The notes beneath the pieces are model-generated. The model saw nothing but the letters and a program-made list of their open reading frames with translations, was not told the origin of the DNA and did no database searches. This document shows positions 17,967 through 26,911 of a stretch of 64,000 nt of DNA, piece by piece; the stretch's first letter is position 1; the number at the start of each line of letters is the position of its first letter. The position numbers were made by a program, and so were the translations under genes. Where the stretch lies: contig NZ_AQYH01000020.1 in NCBI RefSeq assembly GCF_000380505.1, positions 1 through 64,000 of the forward strand, read 5' to 3'. The DNA is from Kaistia granuli DSM 23481. GTDB lineage: Bacteria > Pseudomonadota > Alphaproteobacteria > Rhizobiales > Kaistiaceae.

Positions 17967-19220
17967 TCAGTTTTCCATGATTGCCGCGGAAGGGCGATCC
18001 ATGCGGATCCCCTCCCTGACGGGGGGCTTGGCTGCGAAACCTTTGGCGAAATCGCGGAACGTCTCGTGGATATGGCCGAGCTGCGCTTCCGTCAGGCCAT
18101 GATGGCAGGCGAGCAGGATGCCGCCGCGCATCACATCGTCGGCGACCGGATACCCGCCGGGTGCTGCCTTGTGCGTGATGCCGGCCATGGCGGGCTGGCG
18201 CAGGATGTTACCGGTGAAGACTGGGCGGGTCTGGATGTCGCGACGCTCGAGGAAGATCTGCATGTCGCGCCGGGTGAACGGGGCGTCGGGGCGGATCGTC
18301 AGCGGGAAGGCAAGCCAGCCGGTCCGGGCGCCCGGCAGTTGCCGTGGCAGCCGGAACCATTCCTCATAGTCTTCGAAGAAGGCGCGCTGGGCGGCGAAAT
18401 TCCGTTCGCGCGCCGCGATGTTCTGTTGCAGCCGGTCGAGCTGGACCAGCCCGAAGGCGGCGCCCATTTCCGACGGTTCGATGTTGAAGCCAAGCTCTTC
18501 GAAGACGAACTTGGCGTCATAGGCGAAGCCGTCCAGTTCGACGTTGAAGCGGTTTTCGATCGTCTCCGAGTCGATGAACAGCGAGGAGGTCCGGCCCCAG
18601 GAGCGCAGCAGCAGGGCGCGCCGCGCCAGCGTTTCGTCGCGGATGCAGACCATGCCGCCATTGCCGGCGGCGGTGATCACATGCGAGCCGTAGAAGCTGG
18701 TGGTGCTGATGTCGGAGCGGCTGCCGGTGCTGGTGCCGTTGAGGGTGGCGCCCAACGTGTCGGCGCTGTCCTCGATGACGATCAGCCCGTGCTTCTCGGC
18801 GATGGCATGGATGCGGTCCCAGTCGGGGAGGTTGCCGATCAGCGACGGGATCATCACCGCCCGCGTGTTTGGGGAGATCATGCGTTCGATCGCGTCGACG
18901 TCGATGTTGTAGGTGGCTTCGGCGGCGTCGACGAAGGCGGGTACCAGGCCTGCCCGGACGATCGGCGCGACAGTGGTGGCGAAGGTGAGGGCGGGGGTGA
19001 TCACTTCCGAGCCCTTGGGCAGGTCCAGGATCTCGATCGCCAGATAGTTCGCCGACGATCCCGAATTGACCATGACGCCGTGCGGCTTGTCGAAGAGCGC
19101 GGCGACGCGCTCCTGCATGGCCCTCACCGAGGCTCCCATCTGGGTGGAGGAGCGCATGACCTTGACGACAGCGGCGATTTCATCCTCGCCATAGACGGAC
19201 TGGCCGTAGTTCACGCGCAT
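17967..19220 (-). CDS. rfbH: RfbH-like PLP/PMP-dependent 3-dehydrase lacking the [2Fe-2S] cysteines
   Basis: A 417-aa member of the DegT/AHBA fold closest in sequence layout to RfbH, which removes the C3 hydroxyl of CDP-4-keto-6-deoxyglucose. The PLP lysine of aminotransferases is replaced by H180 (SFYGSH), the hallmark of 3-dehydrases. However, the four cysteines that bind the [2Fe-2S] cluster in RfbH/E1 are missing: the EDCCDALG segment is EDSADTLG (150-157) and the DWGRDC-C...C loop is SWGRTSSLF (207-215). Start at ATG 19218-19220 is supported by GAGGA seven bases upstream; a longer frame to 19292 would overlap rfbG. It may work like GDP-sugar dehydratase ColD, with PMP renewed from glutamate. 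Confidence 0.85.
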   Translation of the reverse strand: MRVNYGQSVYGEDEIAAVVKVMRSSTQMGASVRAMQERVAALFDKPHGVMVNSGSSANYLAIEILDLPKGSEVITPALTFATTVAPIVRAGLVPAFVDAAEATYNIDVDAIERMISPNTRAVMIPSLIGNLPDWDRIHAIAEKHGLIVIEDSADTLGATLNGTSTGSRSDISTTSFYGSHVITAAGNGGMVCIRDETLARRALLLRSWGRTSSLFIDSETIENRFNVELDGFAYDAKFVFEELGFNIEPSEMGAAFGLVQLDRLQQNIAARERNFAAQRAFFEDYEEWFRLPRQLPGARTGWLAFPLTIRPDAPFTRRDMQIFLERRDIQTRPVFTGNILRQPAMAGITHKAAPGGYPVADDVMRGGILLACHHGLTEAQLGHIHETFRDFAKGFAAKPPVREGIRMDRPSAAIMEN

Positions 19221-19257
19221 TTTGCGATCCTCATCTGCGTTGGTCGGCAATCGGACG

Positions 19258-20358
19258 TCAGGCGCCGCGCGCCCAGGCGGCGGCGTAGTCATCGATCTGA
19301 TGCTGCGAGAAGGAGCGGATACGAGCGGGATCCTGCTGATACTTCTGGTACCAGGCGACCGTCATCGCGACGGCGTCGTCCAACCGGAGCAGCGGCTTCC
19401 AGTTCAGTTCGACTCCCGATTTCGTGCTGTCGAGGCGAAGGACGACGGATTCGGGCGGCTCGTTGTCGCGACGTTCGACGACATAGTGCGGCCGGCGCCC
19501 GCTCCATTTCGAGATCACCATGTCCGCCAGCGTGCCGACCTCGACGGTGGCGCCAGTGTCGGGGCCGAAGTTCCAGCCGCCGGCGTAGCGCGCGCCGGCT
19601 TCGAGCAGGCGAGCCGCGAGCAGCAGATAGCCCCGAACCGGCTCCAGCACATGCTGCCAGGGCCGCACGCTCTTCGGGTTGCGCAGTCGCACCGGGACGC
19701 CGGTTTCGACCGAGCGCACCAGGTCCGGGATCAGCCGGTCTGCGCCCCAGTCGCCGCCGCCGATGACGTTGCCGGCGCGGACCGTGCTGAGCTGTGGGCC
19801 GGCCGGATCGTTGAAGAAGGAGGACCGGAACGCCGCCGCGACCAGTTCGGCGCACCCCTTCGAGGAACTGTAGGGGTCGCGGCCGCCCATCGGATCGTTT
19901 TCCCGATAGCCCCAGACCCATTCGCGGTTCTCATAGCACTTGTCGCTGGTCACCACGACGACGCCGCGCAGCGACGGTATGCGCCGGGCGGCATCGAGGA
20001 CGACGGCCGTGCCGACAACATTGGTCAGGTAGGTATCGACCGGGGCCTCGAACGAGGCTCGCACGACGGCTTGCGCGGCCAGATGGATGACGAGATCGAA
20101 ATCCTGTCCCTCGATGCTGCGGCCAAAGGCGCTTTCGGACCGGATATCGCCGATGCGGCCGTCGACCAGATCCTCCAGTCCTACCGCCTTGCAGAAAGAC
20201 GGCGCGGTCGGAGGCAGCGCGACGCCGACGACGGTGGCGCCGAGACGCCGGAGCCAGAGCGACAGCCAGCCGCCCTTGAAGCCGGTGTGCCCGGTAACCA
20301 GGATCCGGCGCCCGCGCAGTATTTCGGACAGGTAGCCCTCGTCGACGATCGCGGCCAT
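19258..20358 (-). CDS. rfbG: CDP-glucose 4,6-dehydratase
   Basis: Converts CDP-glucose to CDP-4-keto-6-deoxyglucose in the cytosol. The 366-aa protein is an extended SDR with VTGHTGFKGGWLSLWL (the G-H-T-G-F-K-G-x-W form typical of RfbG), IHLAAQAVVRASF, VVTSDKCYEN and the catalytic YxxxK in DPYSSSKGCAEL (SSSKG, with the preceding tyrosine), followed by RAGNVIGGGDWGADRLIPD and SVRPWQHVLEP, both characteristic of CDP-glucose dehydratases. It lies 3 bp after rfbF and 37 bp before the rfbH-like gene. Confidence 0.95.
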   Translation of the reverse strand: MAAIVDEGYLSEILRGRRILVTGHTGFKGGWLSLWLRRLGATVVGVALPPTAPSFCKAVGLEDLVDGRIGDIRSESAFGRSIEGQDFDLVIHLAAQAVVRASFEAPVDTYLTNVVGTAVVLDAARRIPSLRGVVVVTSDKCYENREWVWGYRENDPMGGRDPYSSSKGCAELVAAAFRSSFFNDPAGPQLSTVRAGNVIGGGDWGADRLIPDLVRSVETGVPVRLRNPKSVRPWQHVLEPVRGYLLLAARLLEAGARYAGGWNFGPDTGATVEVGTLADMVISKWSGRRPHYVVERRDNEPPESVVLRLDSTKSGVELNWKPLLRLDDAVAMTVAWYQKYQQDPARIRSFSQHQIDDYAAAWARGA

Positions 20359-20361
20359 GGC

Positions 20362-21183
20362 CTAGATCCTCGCCTCGGGTTGCGGGCCGCTGGCGATCGG
20401 CGGAGCGACCGGCTTGGTGAAATGCAGCCAGGGTGGGTCGTCGCTCTCGCACAGACCTTCGAGATAGTCGCGATCGCGCACCGTATCCATCGGATGCCAG
20501 AAACCGGCATGCTTGTAGGCGAACAGTTCGCCATCCTGGGCGAGCTTGGTGAGTGGCGACATTTCCAGCGGTTCGGAAAGCGCGGGGATATAGTCGAGCA
20601 CGCCCGGTTCGAAGACGAAGAAGCCGCCATTGATCCAGGTTTCGTGCTTGCGAACCTTCTCGGTGAACTCGACGACCTGGTCGCCCTCGATCTCCAGATT
20701 GCCGAAGCGCGCCGGCGGCTGCACGGCGGTGACGGTCGCCAGCCGGCCATGCGAGCGATGGAACTTGAGCAGGGCGTCGAGGTCGATGTTTCCGACGCCG
20801 TCCGAATAGGTGACCATGAAGGTGTCGCTGTCGAGCCAGTCGCGCAACCGCAACAGGCGCCCCCCCGTCATGGTGGCGAGGCCGGTGTCGACGACGGAGA
20901 CGTTCCAGTCGAGCGGCCTGGTGGGGCGTAGAACCATCGATCCATTTCCAAGCGCGACCGTGAAATCAGCGGTCGACAAGTGGAAATTGTGAAAGAAGTT
21001 CTTGATCATCATGCACTTGTAGCCACCGGCTACTACGAAGTCGCGATAGCCCCAGTGGCTGTAGATATCCATGACATGCAGGATGATCGGGCGCCCGCCG
21101 ACCTCTACCATCGGCTTTGGGACGCGGGTGGTTTCTTCGGCTAGGCGAGAGCCGAGACCTCCGGCCAGAAGAACAACTTTCAT
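20362..21183 (-). CDS. rfbF: Glucose-1-phosphate cytidylyltransferase
   Basis: Makes CDP-glucose from glucose-1-phosphate and CTP, the first step of the CDP-deoxysugar route. The 273-aa protein (normal length) opens with VVLLAGGLGSRLAEETTRVPKPMVEVGG, the nucleotidyltransferase signature with the cytidylyl-type E-E-T; the sugar-binding part contains YSDGVGNIDLDALL and INGGFFVFEPGVLDYI, and WHPMDTVRDRDYLE closes the active site. GGAGG lies six bases before the ATG. It is the first gene of the minus-strand operon that runs through to the gtrA-like gene at 14326. Confidence 0.95.
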   Translation of the reverse strand: MKVVLLAGGLGSRLAEETTRVPKPMVEVGGRPIILHVMDIYSHWGYRDFVVAGGYKCMMIKNFFHNFHLSTADFTVALGNGSMVLRPTRPLDWNVSVVDTGLATMTGGRLLRLRDWLDSDTFMVTYSDGVGNIDLDALLKFHRSHGRLATVTAVQPPARFGNLEIEGDQVVEFTEKVRKHETWINGGFFVFEPGVLDYIPALSEPLEMSPLTKLAQDGELFAYKHAGFWHPMDTVRDRDYLEGLCESDDPPWLHFTKPVAPPIASGPQPEARI

Positions 21184-21683
21184 GACGGGCCTCCAGCGAG
21201 CCAGCCTTGGGGTCAGGTCTGGTCATCGTGTTCATGCGGGCGAGCGCGCCCGAAAAGGGCGCGCTCCCGCGAAATGCCTCGATCTGCTGCGTTCAGGGTC
21301 AGTCTTGATAACAGTGTCGCGAGGACAGCGTGTTGGGCATGCAAGCAGTCAACTTATTTGATAATCTGAAGGGAAATATCCAGACTGCTTTGCCGAAATT
21401 GGCTCGTTCTTATAGATTACAAGTAGTATCTTCATCTACTATATTGATGGTGATGCTATCTTGACTTGGGTAAACCCGCAAGGCTGCAGCATGTCAGGAT
21501 AATCCCTCGTTCCGGTGTCGGGATTCCGGCTGTATGGGTCACTGATAAAATTCTGGATACTCGTGAATTCAGGAAGTCTCCAGTCGGGGCGTGGGTGGCT
21601 GGATCGCTGGCCTGGGCAGAACCGGTCCCTCGGTGCGATTTACCGGCCCTGCCGAACGGTCTCCTTCCATTCGGAGCTTCGAG
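21184..21683. other. Divergent intergenic region, AT-rich core
   Basis: Five hundred bases between rfbF (leftward) and the GT-C gene (rightward), with no convincing gene. About 21340-21470 is strikingly AT-rich for this genome and includes ATATTGA at 21441-21447, the reverse complement of part of the motif found upstream of other polysaccharide operons in the window. It probably carries both promoters. Confidence 0.6.
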
Positions 21684-23330
21684 ATGGCCTACCTTGAAAG
21701 AGCCCCCGCCCTGAGAATGGCCCGGCACCCGACTCGATTGGGGCCGTTGCTGGCCAGCCTGGGCGTCGCGATCCTGTCGGGGCTGATCTTCGCCGCGCTG
21801 GCCTTCCGCATCCTGAACTACGACCTGCGCAAGGACGAGCAGCTCTATGTTCCGCCAATCCGTCTGCTCGAAACGCAGGAGATGTACCGCGACTTCTTCT
21901 ATAATCACACGCCGGGTTCGGCCTGGCTGTTCTATGGCCTCGGCAAGCTGACCGGATCGGATCATCTGCTGTTGACCGGGCGTCTCGGTGTACTGCTCGG
22001 ATGGGTCGCTCTGATCGTCGTGATCGGCGGCATCAGCTATGCGCTGACCCAGTCGCGCCTGGCGAGCTGGTGCATCGTTCTTCTCGGTGTGACCAACGAG
22101 CTCTTCCTGACGCAACCCGGCATGACGGCGACCAACAATCTGCTGCCGCTGCCGTTCTCCCTGCTCGGGCTCGGTCTGTTCATCCTCGGCGTCCGGGACG
22201 AGCGCCCGCGCCCGCTTCTTTATGCCGGGGCAGGGTTCTTCCTGTCGCTGGCCGTCTGTTTCAAGGTCAGTGCCGTCGCCTTCATTCCCCCGGTGGTGAT
22301 CGCGGCCTTCCTGCTGCCGCGGGCGCTCGGGATCAAGGAGAGGGTGCTGCGTGTGGTGACGCCGCTCGCCATTGGTGGCATCGTCGGCGGCCTGCCGGTT
22401 CTCTACTATCTGGCCACCGACCGGCAGCGCTTCCTGGCGCATGTGCTCGGATATCACACCGGCCCGCATGTCCAGTATATGCGCATGCCCGGCATGGCCG
22501 ATGACCGAGCCGCGATGTCGTTGGCCGGAAAGCTCGCACTCGCGCAGGAAATCTGGTTCTCCGCCGGTGTCGCCGTCGCGCTGGTGGCGTTGGTGACGCT
22601 GGTGATCACGGCGCTTCGCGATGCCCCGAACGTCGGCACGGTGACGCGTCGTCTGTCGTCGGGGCCGATATCGGTCGTGTTCGGCGCCCTGGTCTTCAGT
22701 GCCGTCCTGAGCTTCGTACCGACGCCGGGCTTTCCGCAGTATTTCGGACCGCCGCTGGTCTGCATTCCCCTGGCGCTCGCCGTCGTTTTCGCCAGCCTCG
22801 GTGCGGAGCAACGCCAGCAGGTCACGCCGATCCTGCTCGCAGCAACGGCGATCGCGCTGGTGATCGCCGCGCCGCGCTTCGGCCAGTATCTCGGCCGGGT
22901 GTCGCATCCGGGCCGCTGGACCGTGATGCGGGTTCACGACGCCGGCGTCGCGATCGCGGATCGGATGGCCGAGGCGGGCGCGCATGGCAAGGTGGCGACG
23001 CTGGCGCCGATCTATCCGCTCGAGGGCGGGCTGGAGGTCTATCCGGAACTTTCGACAGGGCCTTTCGCCTACCGGACGGGAGATATCACGCCGCCGGCGC
23101 TGGCCGCCCAATACAAGATGACGTCGCCGACGCACATCGGCGCCCTGCTGGCCAGCGAGCCGCCCGCGGCGCTGCTGCTCGGCTTCGCCCCCGGGCTCGA
23201 GGCGCCGATGCGCGCTTTTGCCGAAGCGAACGGCTACGCGCCGGCAAAGGATTTTGTCATCGAGGATCGCTACGGCGACGCGGTGCTCTATCTCAGGCCG
23301 GCGCAGTCTGGTTCACCGGCGACGCCATGA
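21684..23330 (+). CDS. GT-C fold membrane glycosyltransferase (GT39/ArnT-like)
   Basis: A 548-aa polytopic protein with about ten predicted helices. After the first helix it shows YDLRKDEQLYVPPIRLLE, matching the acidic D-E motif at the first periplasmic loop of ArnT/PMT-type GT-C enzymes, and TPGSAWLFYGLGKL in the second region; the C-terminal ~130 residues are soluble. GT-C enzymes use polyprenyl-phosphate sugars as donors in the periplasm. Being divergent from an operon with GT2 and gtrA genes but no GT-C gene, it is the natural third (GtrC-like) component. The ATG at 21684 has GGAG seven bases upstream. Its 3' end overlaps the convergent GT4 gene by 38 bp. Confidence 0.82.
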   Translation: MAYLERAPALRMARHPTRLGPLLASLGVAILSGLIFAALAFRILNYDLRKDEQLYVPPIRLLETQEMYRDFFYNHTPGSAWLFYGLGKLTGSDHLLLTGRLGVLLGWVALIVVIGGISYALTQSRLASWCIVLLGVTNELFLTQPGMTATNNLLPLPFSLLGLGLFILGVRDERPRPLLYAGAGFFLSLAVCFKVSAVAFIPPVVIAAFLLPRALGIKERVLRVVTPLAIGGIVGGLPVLYYLATDRQRFLAHVLGYHTGPHVQYMRMPGMADDRAAMSLAGKLALAQEIWFSAGVAVALVALVTLVITALRDAPNVGTVTRRLSSGPISVVFGALVFSAVLSFVPTPGFPQYFGPPLVCIPLALAVVFASLGAEQRQQVTPILLAATAIALVIAAPRFGQYLGRVSHPGRWTVMRVHDAGVAIADRMAEAGAHGKVATLAPIYPLEGGLEVYPELSTGPFAYRTGDITPPALAAQYKMTSPTHIGALLASEPPAALLLGFAPGLEAPMRAFAEANGYAPAKDFVIEDRYGDAVLYLRPAQSGSPATP

Positions 23331-24405
23331 CGGCATCGGCGATGACGCTGTCCCAGCGCGAGAGCACGGACGACATCGAATAGCGCTCGGCCGCCGCATG
23401 GGCGCCGGCTGCTGCCAGCCGATGCCGCAGATCGGGATCGGCGACGAGGCGCAGCATGGCATCGCTGAGCCGGCCGACATCGCCAGCCGTGACGAGAATG
23501 CCGAGATCCGGGCTGTTCAGGATCTCTGACGGGCCCCAGGGGCAATCGAAGGCAATGGTGGCGAGCCCCGCTGTCATCGCTTCGAGCAGTACATTCGGAA
23601 ACCCCTCGAAGCGCGAGCTCAGCACGAAGATGTCGCCGGCGAGCACCCAGTCGCCTGGCGATTTGGTGACACCTGGCATGCGGACGCGATCGCCGACGCC
23701 GAGCTCCCGTGCCTGCTGCTCAAGGGCGGCGCGCTGCGGACCGTCGCCGAAGATCGTCAGCCGGCCGGACGGAACGTGCCGCACGAATCGTGCGAAGGCC
23801 TCGAGCAGGAGATCGAACCCCTTCTGTTGCTCCAGCCGGCCGACCGCCACCACCCGCGTGCCGTCGCCGGGCAGCGAGACGAGATCCTCCGGCTGGGCGA
23901 CGGGATTGGGGATGATCGTGGTGCGCGATCGCAGGCCGGGCGGTAAAGCCTGGCAGGCATCCGAGGTCTGCATCACCATCCTGGCGGCCCGGCGCGCGGC
24001 GATCGGGCCGGCGAGCCGCCAGATCGGGCTCATCGCCTGTGATTGGAAATTGTTCCGTTCCGACATGATGACCGGGGCATCGAAGCCGACGGTCGCGATG
24101 CCGGCCATCACGTTGATCTTGGTCAGGAACGACACGACCAGATCGGGCTTCAGCTCGGCGAGACGGCGGCGGAGATCCAGGATCTGTCGCCCGGTGGCGG
24201 TGACGCGCGTCATGCCATGCCGCCGACCGCCCAGCGTGACGACGCGGATGTCGGGATCATAGGGGAAATAGGATTCCGGACTATCGGCGTTCACGGCGAG
24301 GATGCAGATCGAGTCCCCGCACCGCTGGCGATGGTGGGCCAGCAGGTTGACGATCTTTTCTGCACCGCCCGCGCCGAGACCGGAGAGGACGAACGCAATT
24401 CTCAC
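23293..24405 (-). CDS. GT4-family glycosyltransferase
   Basis: A GT-B glycosyltransferase of about 370 aa. The N-terminal domain has VLSGLGAGGAEKIVNLLAHH and SERNNFQS; the C-terminal donor domain has VVAVGRLEQQKGFDLLLEAF and the E-x7-E motif SSRFEGFPNVLLEAMTAG. Inverting/retaining details and the sugar are not deducible. The start chosen is GTG at 24403-24405, because GGAG lies six bases upstream and it begins at the first beta strand; an ATG at 24445-24447 would add 14 residues but has no ribosome-binding site. Close relative in layout to the GT4 at 43759-44940. Confidence 0.85.
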   Translation of the reverse strand: MRIAFVLSGLGAGGAEKIVNLLAHHRQRCGDSICILAVNADSPESYFPYDPDIRVVTLGGRRHGMTRVTATGRQILDLRRRLAELKPDLVVSFLTKINVMAGIATVGFDAPVIMSERNNFQSQAMSPIWRLAGPIAARRAARMVMQTSDACQALPPGLRSRTTIIPNPVAQPEDLVSLPGDGTRVVAVGRLEQQKGFDLLLEAFARFVRHVPSGRLTIFGDGPQRAALEQQARELGVGDRVRMPGVTKSPGDWVLAGDIFVLSSRFEGFPNVLLEAMTAGLATIAFDCPWGPSEILNSPDLGILVTAGDVGRLSDAMLRLVADPDLRHRLAAAGAHAAAERYSMSSVLSRWDSVIADAVMASPVNQTAPA

Positions 24406-24511
24406 GGGGATCTCCGCTGTATCGCAACCGGTTCCGGCAGTTGTCATTGCATCGGCGGAGTCCCGCCGCGGGGGCAGCCAATCGGATTCCCGCGCCCCGG
24501 TCGCATCGATC

Positions 24512-25171
24512 TCAGGTGACGTTCATCCAGCCATGTGTCACGGCAAAGTGAACGATCTGGGCTCGCGAATGCAGTTTCAGCTTTTCGGTGGCTCGCGCCT
24601 TGTAGGTTTCGATCGACTTGATGCTGATATTGGCGCGCGCCGCGATCTCCTTGTTGGAATAGCCGAGCGCGACCATCCGAAGGACATCCTGTTCGCGGGC
24701 GGTCAGCCCCAGGGCGCCGACGGATTTCGCGACCGCCACGTTCTGCTCGGCGGGCGCTGCTGTCATTTCGCTCGCCGTGGGGGGATCAAAGAACAGTCCG
24801 CCCAGCATCACCGAGCGGATCGCCAGCAGGAGGTTCTGGCCAGCGGAGCATTTCTGCACGAAGCCCTTGGCGCCGACCTGCAGAGCCTGCTGCACATAGC
24901 TGCGATCATGGTAGAGCGTCATGATCACGACATGGGCCGAGTAGCCGCGCTTGATGATCTGTTCCGTCAGGACGAGGCCGTTCATGTCCGGCAACGAGAC
25001 ATCCAGCACGGAAACGTCCGGAGCGGTCCGGCCAATCAGTTCCAGCGCGTCGGCGCCATTATTGGCCTCGCCGACACAAATGATGTCGGGTGAGGCTTCG
25101 ATAAGGGCGCGGGCGCCCGCCACGACGACAGGGTGGTCGTCGACGATCACGGTCCGGATTGGCAATGTCAT
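24512..25171 (-). CDS. NarL/FixJ-family response regulator
   Basis: A 219-aa two-component regulator. Receiver domain: acidic pair in VIVDDHP (D11-D12), phospho-acceptor aspartate in VLDVSLPDMNG (about residue 57), conserved Thr in IMTLYHD and Lys in GFVQKCSAG. The C-terminal LuxR/GerE HTH (LTAREQDVLRMVALGYSNKEIAARANISIKSIETYKARATEKLKLHSRAQIV) binds DNA. Its start overlaps the stop of the kinase gene by 4 bp (ATGA), so the two are translationally coupled. Lying between the CDP-sugar island and the exopolysaccharide locus, it is a candidate controller of surface polysaccharide, which is inference from position. Confidence 0.93.
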   Translation of the reverse strand: MTLPIRTVIVDDHPVVVAGARALIEASPDIICVGEANNGADALELIGRTAPDVSVLDVSLPDMNGLVLTEQIIKRGYSAHVVIMTLYHDRSYVQQALQVGAKGFVQKCSAGQNLLLAIRSVMLGGLFFDPPTASEMTAAPAEQNVAVAKSVGALGLTAREQDVLRMVALGYSNKEIAARANISIKSIETYKARATEKLKLHSRAQIVHFAVTHGWMNVT

Positions 25172-26142
25172 CGTGCTTCGCCTCCGGGGCGGCGCAAGAT
25201 GGATGTCTTCAGCGGGATCGTGGCCAGCAGCCGGGTTCCGGCGCCTCGCCGGGGCCGAATGGAAAAGGTGCCGCCCAGTTCGGCAACGCGCTGACTCATG
25301 CCGACGACGCCGGAACGACGGCGTTTGGGATCGCTGTCCTCCAGGATTGCGGCGCCCGGACCGGAACCGTCATCCTCGATCTGCAGCATCAGATAGTCCG
25401 GCATGCGCCGCAGCCGGATGGAGACCGTCGACGCGGTGGCGGCGTGCTTGGCAATGTTGGTAAGGGCTTCCTGGATAATCCGGTACACAGTCTCGGCGGT
25501 CCGATCGTCGACGTCGGGGCGGTTCATGCCGCGATGCCGGAACCGGGTGGCAATGCCGATCTCGCCTTGCCACCGTTCGACCAGATCCGTGAGCGCGGTG
25601 ACGAGATAGTAGCCCGGCGGAACCCCCACCCTTCCGCCGGCAGCGACCTGCTGAAGTTCTTCGCTGAAATGGGTCAGAGTCTTGCGCAGATCCACGAAAT
25701 CCGACAGCAGTCGCGGATCCGTAACGGTCTTCTCGATCGCCGCCAGTCGGAACAGCATGGAAACGATGTATTGGCCGGAGACGTCATGAATATCGCGTGA
25801 CAGGCGTTGGCGTTCTCTTGTGAGGATCGACCAGCTCGCCGGTCGGGAGTCCGTCGAGACGGGCATGTCGACAGCTGTATCGACGGCACCGACCTCTATG
25901 GATTTGAACGGACCGGGTTCGGAACTGGCGCGCGCAGTATTTCTCTTCTTCTTCAAGCGAAATTGCAGGACCTCTTCCGATGGCTCCGGTGCGACTTGGC
26001 GCAGGAGGTCGGGCTCTTCTTGAGAAGGGCCACCGCTCATTGAGAATTTATCTTGGCTCGATTCTTGATCAGTAAAGGATGAAATAACAGGCAATATTAC
26101 TGAATCATCGCCAACTACAATATCTGGTGACAATGTCATCAT
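25168..26142 (-). CDS. Soluble NarX/DegS-type sensor histidine kinase
   Basis: A 324-aa HisKA_3/HATPase_c kinase. The phospho-acceptor H is in ERQRLSRDIHDVSGQYI (about residue 118); the N-box is IIQEALTNIAKHA and G-boxes are EDDGSG and GVVGMSQRVAELGGTFSI. The first ~105 residues are polar, Ser/Glu/Pro-rich and match no domain recognised; there is no membrane helix, so the protein is cytosolic and its signal must come from the unknown leader or a partner. A strong AAGGGGA lies five bases before the ATG at 26140-26142. The partner regulator follows with a 4-bp overlap. Confidence 0.9.
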   Translation of the reverse strand: MMTLSPDIVVGDDSVILPVISSFTDQESSQDKFSMSGGPSQEEPDLLRQVAPEPSEEVLQFRLKKKRNTARASSEPGPFKSIEVGAVDTAVDMPVSTDSRPASWSILTRERQRLSRDIHDVSGQYIVSMLFRLAAIEKTVTDPRLLSDFVDLRKTLTHFSEELQQVAAGGRVGVPPGYYLVTALTDLVERWQGEIGIATRFRHRGMNRPDVDDRTAETVYRIIQEALTNIAKHAATASTVSIRLRRMPDYLMLQIEDDGSGPGAAILEDSDPKRRRSGVVGMSQRVAELGGTFSIRPRRGAGTRLLATIPLKTSILRRPGGEAR

Positions 26143-26562
26143 GCTGTCCCCTTAGATGAATGCCTCATGCCGGAGAGGGGAAGTGCGCTAGGTGAAAACC
26201 CTCATCCCGAGGGCGCCGGGGAAACCCCATTCGCCCTTGTTGCCGTGCCCAAGACCCATGGCGATGTGTCGCTTGATGCGAGAGATAGCATGAATATTTT
26301 CAGGGTCAAAGTAGTGGCGTTTCAACCAAATGTGAGCAACCCTGACGTCCAAACACATCTGCCCCTTACCTGTCTGCCTAATATATTATAAATGGCCAAT
26401 GTCATGTCTCGATCAAGTGCTTGTTTGTCTCCAATTTTCGGCGCTGATAATTGTCAATGTGAGTCAAATTGTATGGCAGCAGTGCTAAACATTTCATGTT
26501 TACGTATGGTTGTATCCAGTTGATTGGATGCCGTTTGGGGTGTGGCGTTTCATGTTGGTGAT

Positions 26563-26592
26563 GCCCGCCGGGGTTGCGGGCCTCCGGCGGGC
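26563..26592. terminator. Strong hairpin, 9-bp perfect stem
   Basis: GCCCGCCGG, a 12-base loop and CCGGCGGGC; a second copy of GCGGGC at 26601-26606 is followed by TTTT, so an alternative stem with the left arm would end in a short U-run on the plus strand. Such a structure in the middle of a divergent gap could end a short transcript coming from the left. Confidence 0.4.
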
Positions 26593-26911
26593 CTCATAAA
26601 GCGGGCTTTTCCGACATTCGGGCCTGTCCGGGCAGCCCTGCCTTGGGCGTCAAACGGAGCCACTTGGCGGCAAATACCCGAAGTGAAGGCGCGGAGGGTT
26701 GCTTTGTCAGGAGAGACGGTGGGCTTTGTCAGGCTTTTAATCCTCCCAGACTACGTGCCCGGCGGACTATGCTACTGCAAGCTCTCAGGTAGATATTTGT
26801 ATCTATACTTGTATTGATAACGAGCTTGCTGGCAATCACCGCCAGTATGGATGATCCGCAAGGCCCCCGTTCCGTACCCTGCGAAGGACGAAAGATCCGT
26901 ACGCTAATTAA

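Noticed and set aside
21456-23135. 559-codon open frame opposite the GT-C gene
   Set aside because: Antisense shadow; the plus-strand frame has membrane helices and a GT-C motif.
26167-26391. 74-codon frame in the kinase/GT4 gap
   Set aside because: No Shine-Dalgarno, no homology recognised, composition like surrounding noncoding DNA.
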